Shown here: one piece after another, positions 13,898 to 21,074 of the stretch
How the letters are laid out: every line of letters starts with the position of its first letter
Position numbering within the stretch: position 1 is the stretch's first letter
Source: Gallionellaceae bacterium UBA6222
GTDB taxonomy: Bacteria; Pseudomonadota; Gammaproteobacteria; Burkholderiales; Gallionellaceae
Direction of reading: 5' to 3'
DNA length: 21,236 nt
Assembly: GCA_002421915.1 (NCBI GenBank)
Contig: DISA01000051.1
Span: 1 to 21,236 of the forward strand
The notes under the pieces: generated by a model
Seen by the model: the letters and a program-made list of their open reading frames with translations, nothing else
Database searches by the model: none
Told to the model about the DNA's origin: nothing
Position numbers and translations under genes: made by a program

Positions 13898-15601
13898 ATG
13901 TTGACACTCGACTCCCTGCACGGGCCGCGGGCCAGCCGCTGGCTCTCGCTGGCTTTGCTGCTCACTTTGCACGGTGCTTTGTGGCTGGGGCTGGAACATC
14001 CGCTGGCACGCCCGCTGCTGTTCATGCACCTTGGCTTTTTTCTGGTATGGCAACCGCTGTGGCGCAGCGAAGCCAACCTGGGTGGAGCGCGGACACTGGC
14101 AATTCTGGCGGGCAGCCTGCTGGCACTGGCCTGGATGAACGGCTGGTTGCTGGCCTTCTGGGTCGGCGGCCTGTTCGCGCTGGTCGGTGCGCGCGCCTTC
14201 ACCTACTACTCGCGTTGGGTTCGTATTTATCACCTGCTGGTGATGTCCTACCTGCTGGCGGTGCTGCTGCTCTATATTGCCCCGCACCTGTTTGGTACCC
14301 CGCACGCCCTGCCCGAGTTGGACGAGGTCAGCCACAACCTGATGGATTACGGTCTTCCATTGCTGCTGATACTGATGGCGTTGTTGCCGACGGAGCGCGA
14401 GCAGGCGCAGGCGGTGCAAGTGGTCGATTTTTTTTATGTCGTCCTGTTGTTCATGCTGGTGGTTGTGCTGGTGCTGGGCAGTCTGGCGCTCATGACACTG
14501 AAGCAGGTCGATTACCTGACTGCCTTGTTGGGTACGCTGACCTTCATGGCGGCAGCTTTGTTCATTCTTGGCGCGCTGTGGCGGCCGCAGTCCGGGTTTG
14601 GCGGATTCCAGGCGGGTTTCTCGCGTTATGTGCTGTCGATTGGCACGCCGCTGGAAAACTGGTTGCAGCAGCTCGCCGGCGATGCACAACAGCAGCACAC
14701 CCCGCGCGAGTTTCTGCAAAGCGCCAGTGCGCATCTGGCGGAAATGCCGTGGGTCGCCGGTCTGGTCTGGGTGGCGGAAGAAGGGCACGGCAGCCTGGGC
14801 GTTTCTACTCCGCACCGGGTCGAACTCGCCGACCAGGATCTCGCCATCACCCTGTTCATGCGCTCAACTGTGGCACCCGGCGTGATGTTGCACATGCGCC
14901 TGCTGGTGAGCGTGCTGGGTTATTTCTACCAGGCCAAGCGGCGCGAACAGCGGCTCGCCGAAATATCCCGCCAGCAGGCCATCTACGAAACCGGCGCGCG
15001 GCTAACGCACGATCTCAAGAACATGCTGCAATCATTATTTGCGCTGACTTCCATCGCCCAGCACGAAGCGGCCAAGGCGCAGCCCATTCTGCGGCAACAA
15101 TTGCCCGTGCTCACGCAGCGCATCGAAACTCTGCTGGCCAAACTCAAGACACCGCAAGACGCAACGGAAGAAATGATGCCGTTGCCGGACTGGTGGCACA
15201 GGCTGCAAGAACGCAACCATCACCGCGGGCTTGAGTGGCAGATGCAGGGCGAAAGTGCGGCAAGCATTCCGGCCGAACTGTTCGACTGTGTCGCCGACAA
15301 TCTGATTGAGAATGCCGACAACAAACGCCTGCGTGAACCGGACATTCGCATCACCGTCCGCCTCGATGCCGATACGCAAACCTTCAGCGTAACTGATACT
15401 GGCAGCGCCATTCCCCTGCAGCGGGCGCAAAGCCTGCTGCACGCCATCGTCCTCTCCGAAGACGGCCTCGGCGTCGGCCTCTACCAGTCCGCCCGCTGGG
15501 CGCAGCAACAGGGATGGCGCCTGCAGCTCGCTCAAAATCAGCCCGGAGAAGTGCGCTTCGAGCTAACCCGAATAATTCAATGGCCTGTGGGGGCTCGATA
15601 G
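13898..15601 (+). CDS. Multi-pass membrane sensor histidine kinase
   Basis: The 567-residue protein has seven or eight membrane segments in residues 1-230, a GAF-like middle region (about 240-350), then a kinase core. The phospho-acceptor is in the H-box TGARLTHDLKNMLQSL (His371); the ATP-binding domain shows the N-box DNLIENADNKR, DTGSAI and GLGVGLYQ. The H-box and layout recall PrsK and, in general topology, PilS (from memory). It would phosphorylate a response regulator, but none is encoded nearby. It is divergent from a sigma-54-driven pilin gene, which suggests a PilS/PilR-like or PrsK/PrsR-like circuit (inference). The ATG at 13898 has no strong ribosome-binding site; no better start is visible. 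Confidence 0.85.
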   Translation: MLTLDSLHGPRASRWLSLALLLTLHGALWLGLEHPLARPLLFMHLGFFLVWQPLWRSEANLGGARTLAILAGSLLALAWMNGWLLAFWVGGLFALVGARAFTYYSRWVRIYHLLVMSYLLAVLLLYIAPHLFGTPHALPELDEVSHNLMDYGLPLLLILMALLPTEREQAQAVQVVDFFYVVLLFMLVVVLVLGSLALMTLKQVDYLTALLGTLTFMAAALFILGALWRPQSGFGGFQAGFSRYVLSIGTPLENWLQQLAGDAQQQHTPREFLQSASAHLAEMPWVAGLVWVAEEGHGSLGVSTPHRVELADQDLAITLFMRSTVAPGVMLHMRLLVSVLGYFYQAKRREQRLAEISRQQAIYETGARLTHDLKNMLQSLFALTSIAQHEAAKAQPILRQQLPVLTQRIETLLAKLKTPQDATEEMMPLPDWWHRLQERNHHRGLEWQMQGESAASIPAELFDCVADNLIENADNKRLREPDIRITVRLDADTQTFSVTDTGSAIPLQRAQSLLHAIVLSEDGLGVGLYQSARWAQQQGWRLQLAQNQPGEVRFELTRIIQWPVGAR

Positions 15602-15671
15602 ATTGAGCGATTAGGTTTTAACGATGAGCGTTGATGTTGTTTGTTAGTGCCACTATTGATACCATGCAAAC

Positions 15672-15920
15672 ATGCGCGGAAAAGACAAAATCCTTGAGCA
15701 AATGAAGCGTGAGCCGGCCAACGTGCGTTACGCCGATCTACAAAAGATCTGCGAGGCCTATTTCGGCAAGGCCAGGCAGCAGGGAGGCAGTCACTCACTA
15801 TACAAGACACCGTGGCAAGGTGACCCGCGCGTCAACATTCAGAACGACAAAGGCAAAGCCAAGCCGTATCAGGTCAAACAAGTACTGCTGGCAATTGAAC
15901 GAATGGGAGTCAAATCATGA
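15672..15920 (+). CDS. HicA-type toxin (mRNA interferase)
   Basis: The 82-residue protein has the small HicA/YcfA double-stranded RNA-binding fold, with the catalytic histidine in GGSHSLYKTP (His42) and the C-terminal KPYQVKQVLLAIERMG helix. HicA toxins cleave mRNA. Its stop overlaps the start of the hicB-type gene (ATGA at 15917-15920), so toxin precedes antitoxin, the classical hicAB order. A TTGATG (15631-15636) and a TATTGA (15654-15659), 17 nt apart, are a weak promoter candidate. The start has no clear ribosome-binding site. Confidence 0.85.
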   Translation: MRGKDKILEQMKREPANVRYADLQKICEAYFGKARQQGGSHSLYKTPWQGDPRVNIQNDKGKAKPYQVKQVLLAIERMGVKS

Positions 15921-16240
15921 ACATCAGTCATTACACCTATCGCGTAACCTGGTCTCAGGAAGATGAAGAATATGTTGGCTTGTGTGCCGAATTCCCTTCA
16001 CTTTCCTGGCTGGCCGCTACGCCCGAAAAAGCATTGACCGGAATTTGCCGCCTCGTGGGTGAAGTGGTGGTTGAAATGAAAGCCGCCGGAGAGCCGATTC
16101 CACTGGCGCTGTCTGAAAAGCAATACAGCGGTCGTTTCATGGTGCGGGTGCCGGCGCTCGTGCACCGCTCGCTCGCCACTGAAGCGGCGGAGCAGGGCAT
16201 CAGCATTAACCGGCTGGTCTCCGCCAGGCTGTCTGCATAA
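15917..16240 (+). CDS. HicB-type antitoxin
   Basis: The 107-residue protein has two parts. Residues 1-60 form the degenerate RNase H-like HicB domain (YRVTWSQEDEEYVGLCAEFP, then ATPEKALTGICRLVGEVV), which covers the toxin. The C-terminal part (RFMVRVPALVHRSLATEAAE, then QGISINRLVSARLSA) is a ribbon-helix-helix DNA-binding motif. It should neutralise the HicA-type toxin encoded just upstream and repress the operon. The 4-nt overlap with the toxin gene suggests translational coupling. Confidence 0.88.
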   Translation: MNISHYTYRVTWSQEDEEYVGLCAEFPSLSWLAATPEKALTGICRLVGEVVVEMKAAGEPIPLALSEKQYSGRFMVRVPALVHRSLATEAAEQGISINRLVSARLSA

Positions 16241-16254
16241 ACCCATGCAGTGCG

Positions 16255-16274
16255 GTGTTGCAATTCTGCAACAC
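16255..16274. promoter_or_regulatory. Inverted repeat between hicB and the cytochrome-porin gene
   Basis: GTGTTGCA-ATTC-TGCAACAC is a perfect 8-bp inverted repeat 14 nt after the hicB stop. No T run follows, so it is not a standard terminator. It lies just upstream of a possible -35 box for the next gene and could be an operator or an RNA stem. Confidence 0.4.
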
Positions 16275-16288
16275 AGCCGCCAAACGCT

Positions 16289-16316
16289 TTGACACGCTAT
16301 AACCCGTTTGGGTAAT
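16289..16316 (+). promoter_or_regulatory. Possible sigma-70 promoter for the cytochrome-porin gene
   Basis: A perfect TTGACA (16289-16294) is followed after 16 nt by GGTAAT (16311-16316), which keeps the last four bases of TATAAT. A TATAAC at 16298-16303 is a rival -10 without a good -35. The leader to the ATG at 16401 would be about 75 nt. Confidence 0.35.
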
Positions 16317-16400
16317 GTGCACCCCGGTGGTTCAAGGGCGCAAGCCTTTTGGCCTTACCAACGTGTTTTTCATATTCCATATTATCGAGGAGAAAATCTA

Positions 16401-17648
16401 ATGAAGAAAGTCGCTCTCTCACTGGCAGGCGCACTGGCTGCTGTAGCCTTCGCCCCAGAAGCTGCTGCTGCCCCCGCATTTGCCCGCCAAACCGGCATGG
16501 CTTGTTCCGCTTGCCACGCCCAACACTTCCCGGTTCTGAACGGTTTCGGCCGCGCCTTCAAGGCAGGCGGCTACACCATGATCGGTGGACAAGAGAAGAT
16601 CGAAGGCGATCACATCTCTCTGCCCAGCGTGCTGAATGCTTCCATCATCATGAAGATCCGCTACCAGAAAGACAACACGACGGCTCCAGATGGCTCAGGT
16701 ACTAAGTTACCTCAAACCAAGGGTAGCGGCGAGCTGCAGTTCTTTGACGAATTCGCCCTGATGATGGGTGGTCGTGTTGCGGAAAACGTCGGCTTCCTGC
16801 TCGAAGGTCAAATGATCGATCCTTCCGGTCCTTTCGCTGCCGGTTTCAAGATGCCGTTCGTGTTTGACATGGGCGGTGCCAAGCTGTCCGTCGTTCCGTT
16901 CGAAACCGACGCCTTGGGCGCGGCATATGGCTATGAGCTGTCCAGCGGCGGCATTATGCGCGCCAACCGCTGGTCGGAACACCGTTTAGAAACGTCTGCG
17001 GTGCAGTACAACTCCAACATAGGTGGCGCTGCGACCGGTATCGCTTTCGCGGCACAGAACGACATGGGCTGGATCAACGTGACCCGTTATGCAGCAGTTC
17101 AGGGCGGCGGCTCTGATCTGGCGAGCACATTCGTGCGTCTCGCTGTAACCCCGACCATCGCTGACTGGGCGATCGTCGCTGGCGTGGGTAACATGAGCGG
17201 TTCGTCCTTCGACGGAGGTCTTGAGGTTGCTACCGAGCAGACCTTTGTTGACTTCCAGGCACACGGCGAAGTGGGCGGCATGGAAGCGGGTGTGTACGCG
17301 CAGTACGCCACGGCTCCGGTAAACACCGCCATGACCAACGTCTACAACATCACCCAATCCGCCGGTGTTACTATAGACGGCGTTACGGACCGCAAGGCCA
17401 TGACCATCGGTGCCGATTTCACCGTGATCCCTCACGTGTTGAGCTTGGGCGCTGCCTACCGTATGGCTGAAAACGGCTTAGCAGCCAACGTCAATGGCGA
17501 CGATGCCATCACGCTCAATGTCGTGTACGACCTGCACCAGAACGTGGCACTGCACGCGATCTACAGCACCTACAGCGGTAGCTACTATGATGCAAATCCA
17601 ACTAAGGCAACGAACCTGCTGACTCTGATGCTGGAAGCAGCTTGGTAA
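16401..17648 (+). CDS. Cyc2-like outer-membrane fused cytochrome c-porin
   Basis: The product is 415 residues from the ATG at 16401, which has a GAGGAG ribosome-binding site 8 nt upstream. A signal peptide (about residues 1-24, ending in AAAA) is followed by APAFARQTGMACSACHAQHF, with one heme c motif CSACH (35-39), and by LNGFGRAFKAGGYTM. The rest shows alternating hydrophobic strands typical of a beta barrel and ends in LMLEAAW, an outer-membrane-type terminal aromatic. A monoheme domain of this form fused to a porin is the layout of Cyc2, the proposed Fe(II) oxidase of neutrophilic and acidophilic iron oxidisers. Such proteins pass electrons through the outer membrane to periplasmic cytochromes. 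The gene is monocistronic with its own terminator. Other porin-cytochromes with unknown donors share this layout, so the substrate is not proven. Confidence 0.75.
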   Translation: MKKVALSLAGALAAVAFAPEAAAAPAFARQTGMACSACHAQHFPVLNGFGRAFKAGGYTMIGGQEKIEGDHISLPSVLNASIIMKIRYQKDNTTAPDGSGTKLPQTKGSGELQFFDEFALMMGGRVAENVGFLLEGQMIDPSGPFAAGFKMPFVFDMGGAKLSVVPFETDALGAAYGYELSSGGIMRANRWSEHRLETSAVQYNSNIGGAATGIAFAAQNDMGWINVTRYAAVQGGGSDLASTFVRLAVTPTIADWAIVAGVGNMSGSSFDGGLEVATEQTFVDFQAHGEVGGMEAGVYAQYATAPVNTAMTNVYNITQSAGVTIDGVTDRKAMTIGADFTVIPHVLSLGAAYRMAENGLAANVNGDDAITLNVVYDLHQNVALHAIYSTYSGSYYDANPTKATNLLTLMLEAAW

Positions 17649-17719
17649 GTTGTGGCTGACGCAAGAGCAGTTTCGGCAGTGTAGCGCCGGCTGCTCAAGC
17701 CAAAGCACAAGCAGTAATG

Positions 17720-17754
17720 AAACAGGGGAGACTCCGGTCTCCCCTGTTTTTTTT
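17720..17754 (+). terminator. Intrinsic terminator of the cytochrome-porin gene
   Basis: AAACAGGGGAGAC (17720-17732) pairs perfectly with GTCTCCCCTGTTT (17737-17749) around a 4-nt loop and continues into a run of eight T in all. It is the strongest terminator in the window and isolates the cytochrome-porin transcript from the next gene. Confidence 0.92.
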
Positions 17755-17827
17755 ACCCCGGCCACTTGGGCGCCCCGCCCGAATGGCAAGGTAGAATGCG
17801 CGGTGAATCCAACCAGGAATGTCGCGC

Positions 17828-19504
17828 ATGAAACCGGGAAGAAACGACCCCTGCCCCTGCGGCAGCGGGAAAAAATTCAAGAAATGCTGTCAGGCCAATG
17901 CCGTCGCGCCGAACGGGAGCAAACACAGGGCAGCGCCGGACCCGGCAGAACTCAATCAGCTGGTCGCCTTGTTCAACGCCGGACGTTATCAGGAACTGGA
18001 AAGCGGGGCACGCGCGCTGGTCGGGCGATACACGGATTCCGGCTTGGGCTGGAAGATATTGGGCGCAGCCCTTCAGATTCAGGGCAAAGACAGCCTGCAC
18101 GCGTTGCACAAGGCGGCGGAGCTGCTGCCGGGTGATGCCGTGACGCATTACAACCTCGGCAACATCCTGCATGAGCGCGGCCGCCTGAACGAGGCCGAGG
18201 CCAGCTACCGGCGGGCGTTGCAGGTTGTGCCGGATGGTGCGGATGTGCATGTCAATCTCGGGAAGACCCTGCAGGATATGGGTCGCACCGGGGAGGCCGA
18301 AGCCAGTTATCGGCGCGCCCTGCGGATCAAGCCCGACCACGCCGAAGCGCACAATAATCTCGGGGAAACCCTGATGGAATCGGGACGCCTTGACGAGGCC
18401 GAGGCCAGCCTGCGCCGGGCGCTGCAAATCCGCCCGGATTACATCAAAGTGCGCCTGAGTCTTGCGTCGGTGAGAAAGGTAAAGGCGGACGACGAGAATC
18501 TGGCTGCGCTGCTTGCAGCTGAGGAGGCGGCGCGAAACAGCGCAACATCGCTACACGGCGAAGATGCGATGTGCCTGCATTTCGCGCTGGGCAAGAGCTA
18601 CGGCGACCTCGGTGATCCCGAAAAAGCCTTCCCGCATTTCCTTGAAGGCAACCGGCTGAAACGCGCCACCTTTGACTACCGGCCGGAAAGGGTGGCGAAA
18701 CACTTTGCGGCGATCATGCGCAATTTCGATGCGGCAACGCCGGATCGGCTGCGCGGCGGCGGCGACCCTTCGACTTTGCCGATTTTTGTGCTGGGCATGC
18801 CGCGCTCCGGCACCACGCTGGTGGAGCAGATCATCGCCAGCCATCCCGATGTGCACGGTGCGGGCGAGCTGCCCGACCTGACGGCAATTTTGCAGCAGGA
18901 GGTTGCGGGAGCGGTTTTCCCGCACAACCTGCACGCGCTCGAACCCGAACATCTCGCGGCGTGGGGAGCGGCGTACGTGGCCGGGCTGCAACGGCGCGCA
19001 CCGGAGGCACGCCGCATCACCGACAAGATGCCGGCCAATTTTCTTGCGCTCGGCCTGATCCACCTGATGCTGCCCAAGGCAAAAATCATTCATGTCAAAC
19101 GCAACCCGGCAGATACCTGCCTGTCCTGTTTCACCACGCTGTTCAGCCACGGCCAGCACCACACCTACGATCTGGCCGAGCTGGGCCGTTACTATGCCGA
19201 CTATGAACGGCTGATGGAATATTGGCGCCGGGTGCTGCCGGACGGTGCTTTTCTTGAGGTGCAGTACGAGGACGTCGTGGCGGACCAGGAGGCGCAGGCA
19301 CGCCGCATCATCGACTATTGCGGGCTGGTGTGGAACGATGCCTGCATCGACTTTCACAAAAACGGTCGCGCAGTCAGCACCGCCAGCATGGCGCAGGTGC
19401 GCCAGCCGATCTACAAATCATCGGTGGATCGCTGGCGGCCCTACGGGAAATTCCTCGGGCCGTTGTTCGACGCACTGGGCGATCTCGCGCCGGTTCGCGC
19501 CTGA
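17828..19504 (+). CDS. SEC-C / TPR / sulfotransferase fusion protein
   Basis: From the ATG at 17828 (AGGA 9 nt upstream) the product is 558 residues; an ATG at 17819 would add three. Residues 4-21 are a SEC-C zinc motif, GRNDPCPCGSGKKFKKCC. Tetratricopeptide units follow, the clearest at about 103-136, 137-170 and 171-204 (each with NLG and EAEAS). The C-terminal half is a sulfotransferase domain with the PAPS-binding loop GMPRSGTTLVEQ (323-334) and IIHVKRNPADTCLS further on for the 3'-phosphate. It would transfer sulfate from PAPS to an unknown acceptor, with the TPRs choosing a protein or glycan partner. No signal peptide is seen. It stands alone, between a terminator and a repeat. Confidence 0.88.
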   Translation: MKPGRNDPCPCGSGKKFKKCCQANAVAPNGSKHRAAPDPAELNQLVALFNAGRYQELESGARALVGRYTDSGLGWKILGAALQIQGKDSLHALHKAAELLPGDAVTHYNLGNILHERGRLNEAEASYRRALQVVPDGADVHVNLGKTLQDMGRTGEAEASYRRALRIKPDHAEAHNNLGETLMESGRLDEAEASLRRALQIRPDYIKVRLSLASVRKVKADDENLAALLAAEEAARNSATSLHGEDAMCLHFALGKSYGDLGDPEKAFPHFLEGNRLKRATFDYRPERVAKHFAAIMRNFDAATPDRLRGGGDPSTLPIFVLGMPRSGTTLVEQIIASHPDVHGAGELPDLTAILQQEVAGAVFPHNLHALEPEHLAAWGAAYVAGLQRRAPEARRITDKMPANFLALGLIHLMLPKAKIIHVKRNPADTCLSCFTTLFSHGQHHTYDLAELGRYYADYERLMEYWRRVLPDGAFLEVQYEDVVADQEAQARRIIDYCGLVWNDACIDFHKNGRAVSTASMAQVRQPIYKSSVDRWRPYGKFLGPLFDALGDLAPVRA

Positions 19505-19531
19505 GGCTTGGAAAAACAGGGGGCTGCGTGG

Positions 19532-19693
19532 TTTTGTGGGTCGGGATTCATCCCGACGCGGCTTGGCAGATTGACACGGAATGTCGGGTTACACCCGCAA
19601 GGCCGTGGTTGCCTCGAAGAGGTTCTCGCACCCTTTGGGTGTACGGGGCTAAGGCCCCAACAACACACGCTCAAACCCGACCCATAGGGAGCG
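19532..19693 (+). repeat. Long interspersed palindromic repeat, copy 2
   Basis: This 162-nt unit is the second copy of 9987-10154. It starts TTTTGTGGGTCGGG, ends CCCGACCCATAGGGAGCG and contains the same chain of hairpins with compensatory changes (CACCCTTTGGGTG; GGGGCTAAGGCCCC). GTGGGTCGGG and CCCGACCCA at its ends form terminal inverted repeats. It fills most of the 257-nt space between the sulfotransferase gene and the DUF1902 gene. Confidence 0.7.
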
Positions 19694-19761
19694 CTTCTCG
19701 TCAATTCCGCATGGGCTGGAATCCGGCTATACTCAAGCCCGATTTGATTGGAGGAACAGTG

Positions 19762-19995
19762 ATGAAGTCACTTTTTATTCGTGCTGAATGGGATGCGGAA
19801 GCCAGAGTCTGGGTGGCAACAAGCGATGACGTGCCTGGGCTGGTGGCAGAAGCGGAGACAGAAGAGCAGTTGCTTGCCAAGTTGCATGTGCTGATCCCGG
19901 AACTGTTGGATGCCAATGGCTATCCTGACGGCGGCGAGGTTCCGTTCGAGTTGTTTTCGCGTCGCTTTGATGTGGTGCAACGGAAAGCGGCCTGA
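19762..19995 (+). CDS. DUF1902 / HicB-like antitoxin
   Basis: The 77-residue product starts at the ATG at 19762, with GGAGG about 7 nt upstream. It has the DUF1902 pattern FIRAEWDAEARVWVATSDDV, PGLVAEAETEEQLLAKLHVL and IPELL, a HicB-related fold without the C-terminal DNA-binding part. It lies one base into the next gene, a HicA-type toxin (TGATG), so it is the likely antitoxin. The order is antitoxin first, the reverse of the hicAB pair at 15672. A long in-frame extension upstream runs through the repeat and the sulfotransferase gene and is rejected. Confidence 0.85.
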   Translation: MKSLFIRAEWDAEARVWVATSDDVPGLVAEAETEEQLLAKLHVLIPELLDANGYPDGGEVPFELFSRRFDVVQRKAA

Positions 19996-20192
19996 TGGTT
20001 GCAAGTTTTACGGCAGAGCTCAAAGCGATCCTGCTTCAGGCAGGGTGCAAGTTTGAACGGCAGGGAAAAGGAGACCATGAGATATGGTTTAGTCCGATTA
20101 CCGAAGTCCGTTTCCCGGTAGATGGCAAAATCAAATCTCGGCACACTGCCAATGCGGTACTGAAGCAGGCAGGGCTGCCAAAAAAATTCTGA
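19995..20192 (+). CDS. HicA-family toxin
   Basis: The 65-residue protein reads LKAILLQAGCKFERQGKGDH, EIWFSPITEVRFPVDGKIKS and RHTANAVLKQAGLPKKF. This is the HicA/YcfA RNA-binding fold with the catalytic histidine in GKGDHEIW (His28). It should be an mRNA interferase held in check by the DUF1902 protein encoded immediately upstream, with which it shares one base. The stop is followed by a degenerate interspersed repeat. Confidence 0.85.
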   Translation: MVASFTAELKAILLQAGCKFERQGKGDHEIWFSPITEVRFPVDGKIKSRHTANAVLKQAGLPKKF

Positions 20193-20210
20193 CGATAAAT
20201 TAGATTTAAA

Positions 20211-20240
20211 CCCCGTCGGACTGAAGTCCTACCCACGGGG
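20211..20240 (-). repeat. Degenerate inverted member of the GTGGGTC repeat family
   Basis: CCCCGT (20211-20216) and ACGGGG (20235-20240) enclose CGGACTGAAGTCCTACCC. Read on the minus strand it matches the left part of the short repeat at 9903 (GTGGGTCGGACTTCAGTCCG) with a substitution, so it is a partial copy in the opposite orientation. Confidence 0.5.
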
Positions 20241-20262
20241 TGCGGGGATTTGTGGCGCGGGA

Positions 20263-20427
20263 CTATTTCAGACACCGGATATTGGCGCCGAGCCGGGAGA
20301 GCTTGGCTTCGAGGTGTTCGTAGCCGCAGTCGAGGTGGTAGATGCGGTCGATGACGGTCTCGCCCTGTGCCACCAGCCCGGCGATACAGTTCCGCGCCAT
20401 GAACTGCGCCCGCAGCTGGCGCAAGTA
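20263..20427 (-). pseudogene. Internally deleted murA 3' remnant
   Basis: The segment 20264-20385 matches 21076-21197, the end of the real murA, with four mismatches in 122 nt. In frame it reads LRQLRAQFMARNC, IAGLVAQGETVIDRIYHLDC, GYEHLEAKLSRLGANIRCLK and stop. The first part resembles the MurA segment around DMQAQFMALN, which normally lies some 60-70 residues before the last part, so the remnant seems to have an internal deletion. Upstream the frame is closed by a TGA at 20430-20428. It is separated from the live murA end by the RHH-ParE module. It cannot encode a working enzyme. Confidence 0.75.
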
Positions 20428-20462
20428 TCAAACTTGAAGTAGAGTGCTACCAAGTAATACTT
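20423..20462. promoter_or_regulatory. AAGTA-based palindromes before the RHH antitoxin
   Basis: AAGTAATACTT (20452-20462) is a perfect 5-bp palindrome around one base, and AAGT-N5-ACTT lies at 20423-20435. A further AAGTA sits between them. Repeated short palindromes just upstream of a ribbon-helix-helix antitoxin are typical of its own operator. TTGAAG at 20434-20439 may be a -35 box; the -10 is unclear. Confidence 0.4.
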
Positions 20463-20487
20463 CTTGTTTGTTATGGGAGAAAAAAAG

Positions 20488-20778
20488 ATGACTTCCGCTA
20501 CATTGAGTTCGACTACGCTTAAAGTCGATAGGGAAATCAAAGACCGAATCAAACGCCTTGCGGAGGCGAGGCACCGTACCCCGCACCGTGTCATGCTGGA
20601 TGCGATCAGTGAATATGTGGAACGTGAAGAGAAGCGCGAGGCGTTCAGGCAGGATGGCATTCGTGCCTGGGAGGAGTATCAGACTACGGGTCTGCACGCG
20701 ACACAAGTTGAGGCGGATGCGTGGCTGGCCAAGCTGGAAGAAGGCCGGGATGCGGAGCTCCCCGCATGTCACGTTTGA
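20488..20778 (+). CDS. Ribbon-helix-helix antitoxin (ParD/CopG-like)
   Basis: The 96-residue product starts at the ATG at 20488, 8 nt after GGGAG. The RHH motif is at the N-terminus: a beta strand TLSSTTLKVDREIK, then DRIKRLAEARHRTPHRVMLD and AISEYVEREEKR. The acidic C-terminal part (WLAKLEEGRDAELP) would wrap around the toxin. It overlaps the ParE-type toxin gene by 13 nt. Earlier in-frame starts at 20464 (TTG) and 20473 are less likely by ribosome-binding site. Confidence 0.88.
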   Translation: MTSATLSSTTLKVDREIKDRIKRLAEARHRTPHRVMLDAISEYVEREEKREAFRQDGIRAWEEYQTTGLHATQVEADAWLAKLEEGRDAELPACHV

Positions 20779-21056
20779 TCTGGTCACCCGCCGCGTTGGC
20801 GGATGTACAGCGCGTCTATAGATTTTTGGCATCAAAAAATATTTCGGCAGCGCAGGAGGCAGTTAAGGCCATTCGCCAGGGCGTCAATATCCTCGCGCTA
20901 CACCCTGAAGTTGGGCGACCTATTGAAGAAATGGAGCCGGAGTACAGGGAATGGCCAATTTCATTTGGTAGCAGCGGCTATGTTGCGCTTTACCGCTTCG
21001 ATGGCCGGTTGGCTGTCATCGTGGCATTGCGTCATCAGCGTGAAGTCGGGTACTGA
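20766..21056 (+). CDS. ParE/RelE-family toxin
   Basis: The product is 96 residues from the ATG at 20766 (MSRLIWSPAALADVQRVYRF). It has the RelE/ParE fold with IRQGVNILALHPEVGRPIEE, SGYVALYRFDGRLAVIVALR and the typical ending HQREVGY. ParE members poison DNA gyrase and RelE members cut mRNA in ribosomes; the ending favours ParE. It is translated together with the RHH antitoxin whose gene it overlaps. The stop lies only 18 nt before the murA stop, which is on the opposite strand. Confidence 0.9.
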   Translation: MSRLIWSPAALADVQRVYRFLASKNISAAQEAVKAIRQGVNILALHPEVGRPIEEMEPEYREWPISFGSSGYVALYRFDGRLAVIVALRHQREVGY

Positions 21057-21074
21057 TTTCAATAGACTGTAAGC

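Noticed and set aside
13805..14815. 336-residue minus-strand open frame opposite the histidine kinase
   Set aside because: It is a His/Gln/Arg-rich antisense frame; the kinase on the plus strand carries clear motifs.
20036..20431. 131-residue minus-strand frame across the HicA gene and the murA remnant
   Set aside because: It reads the murA remnant in the wrong frame and is antisense to the toxin gene.
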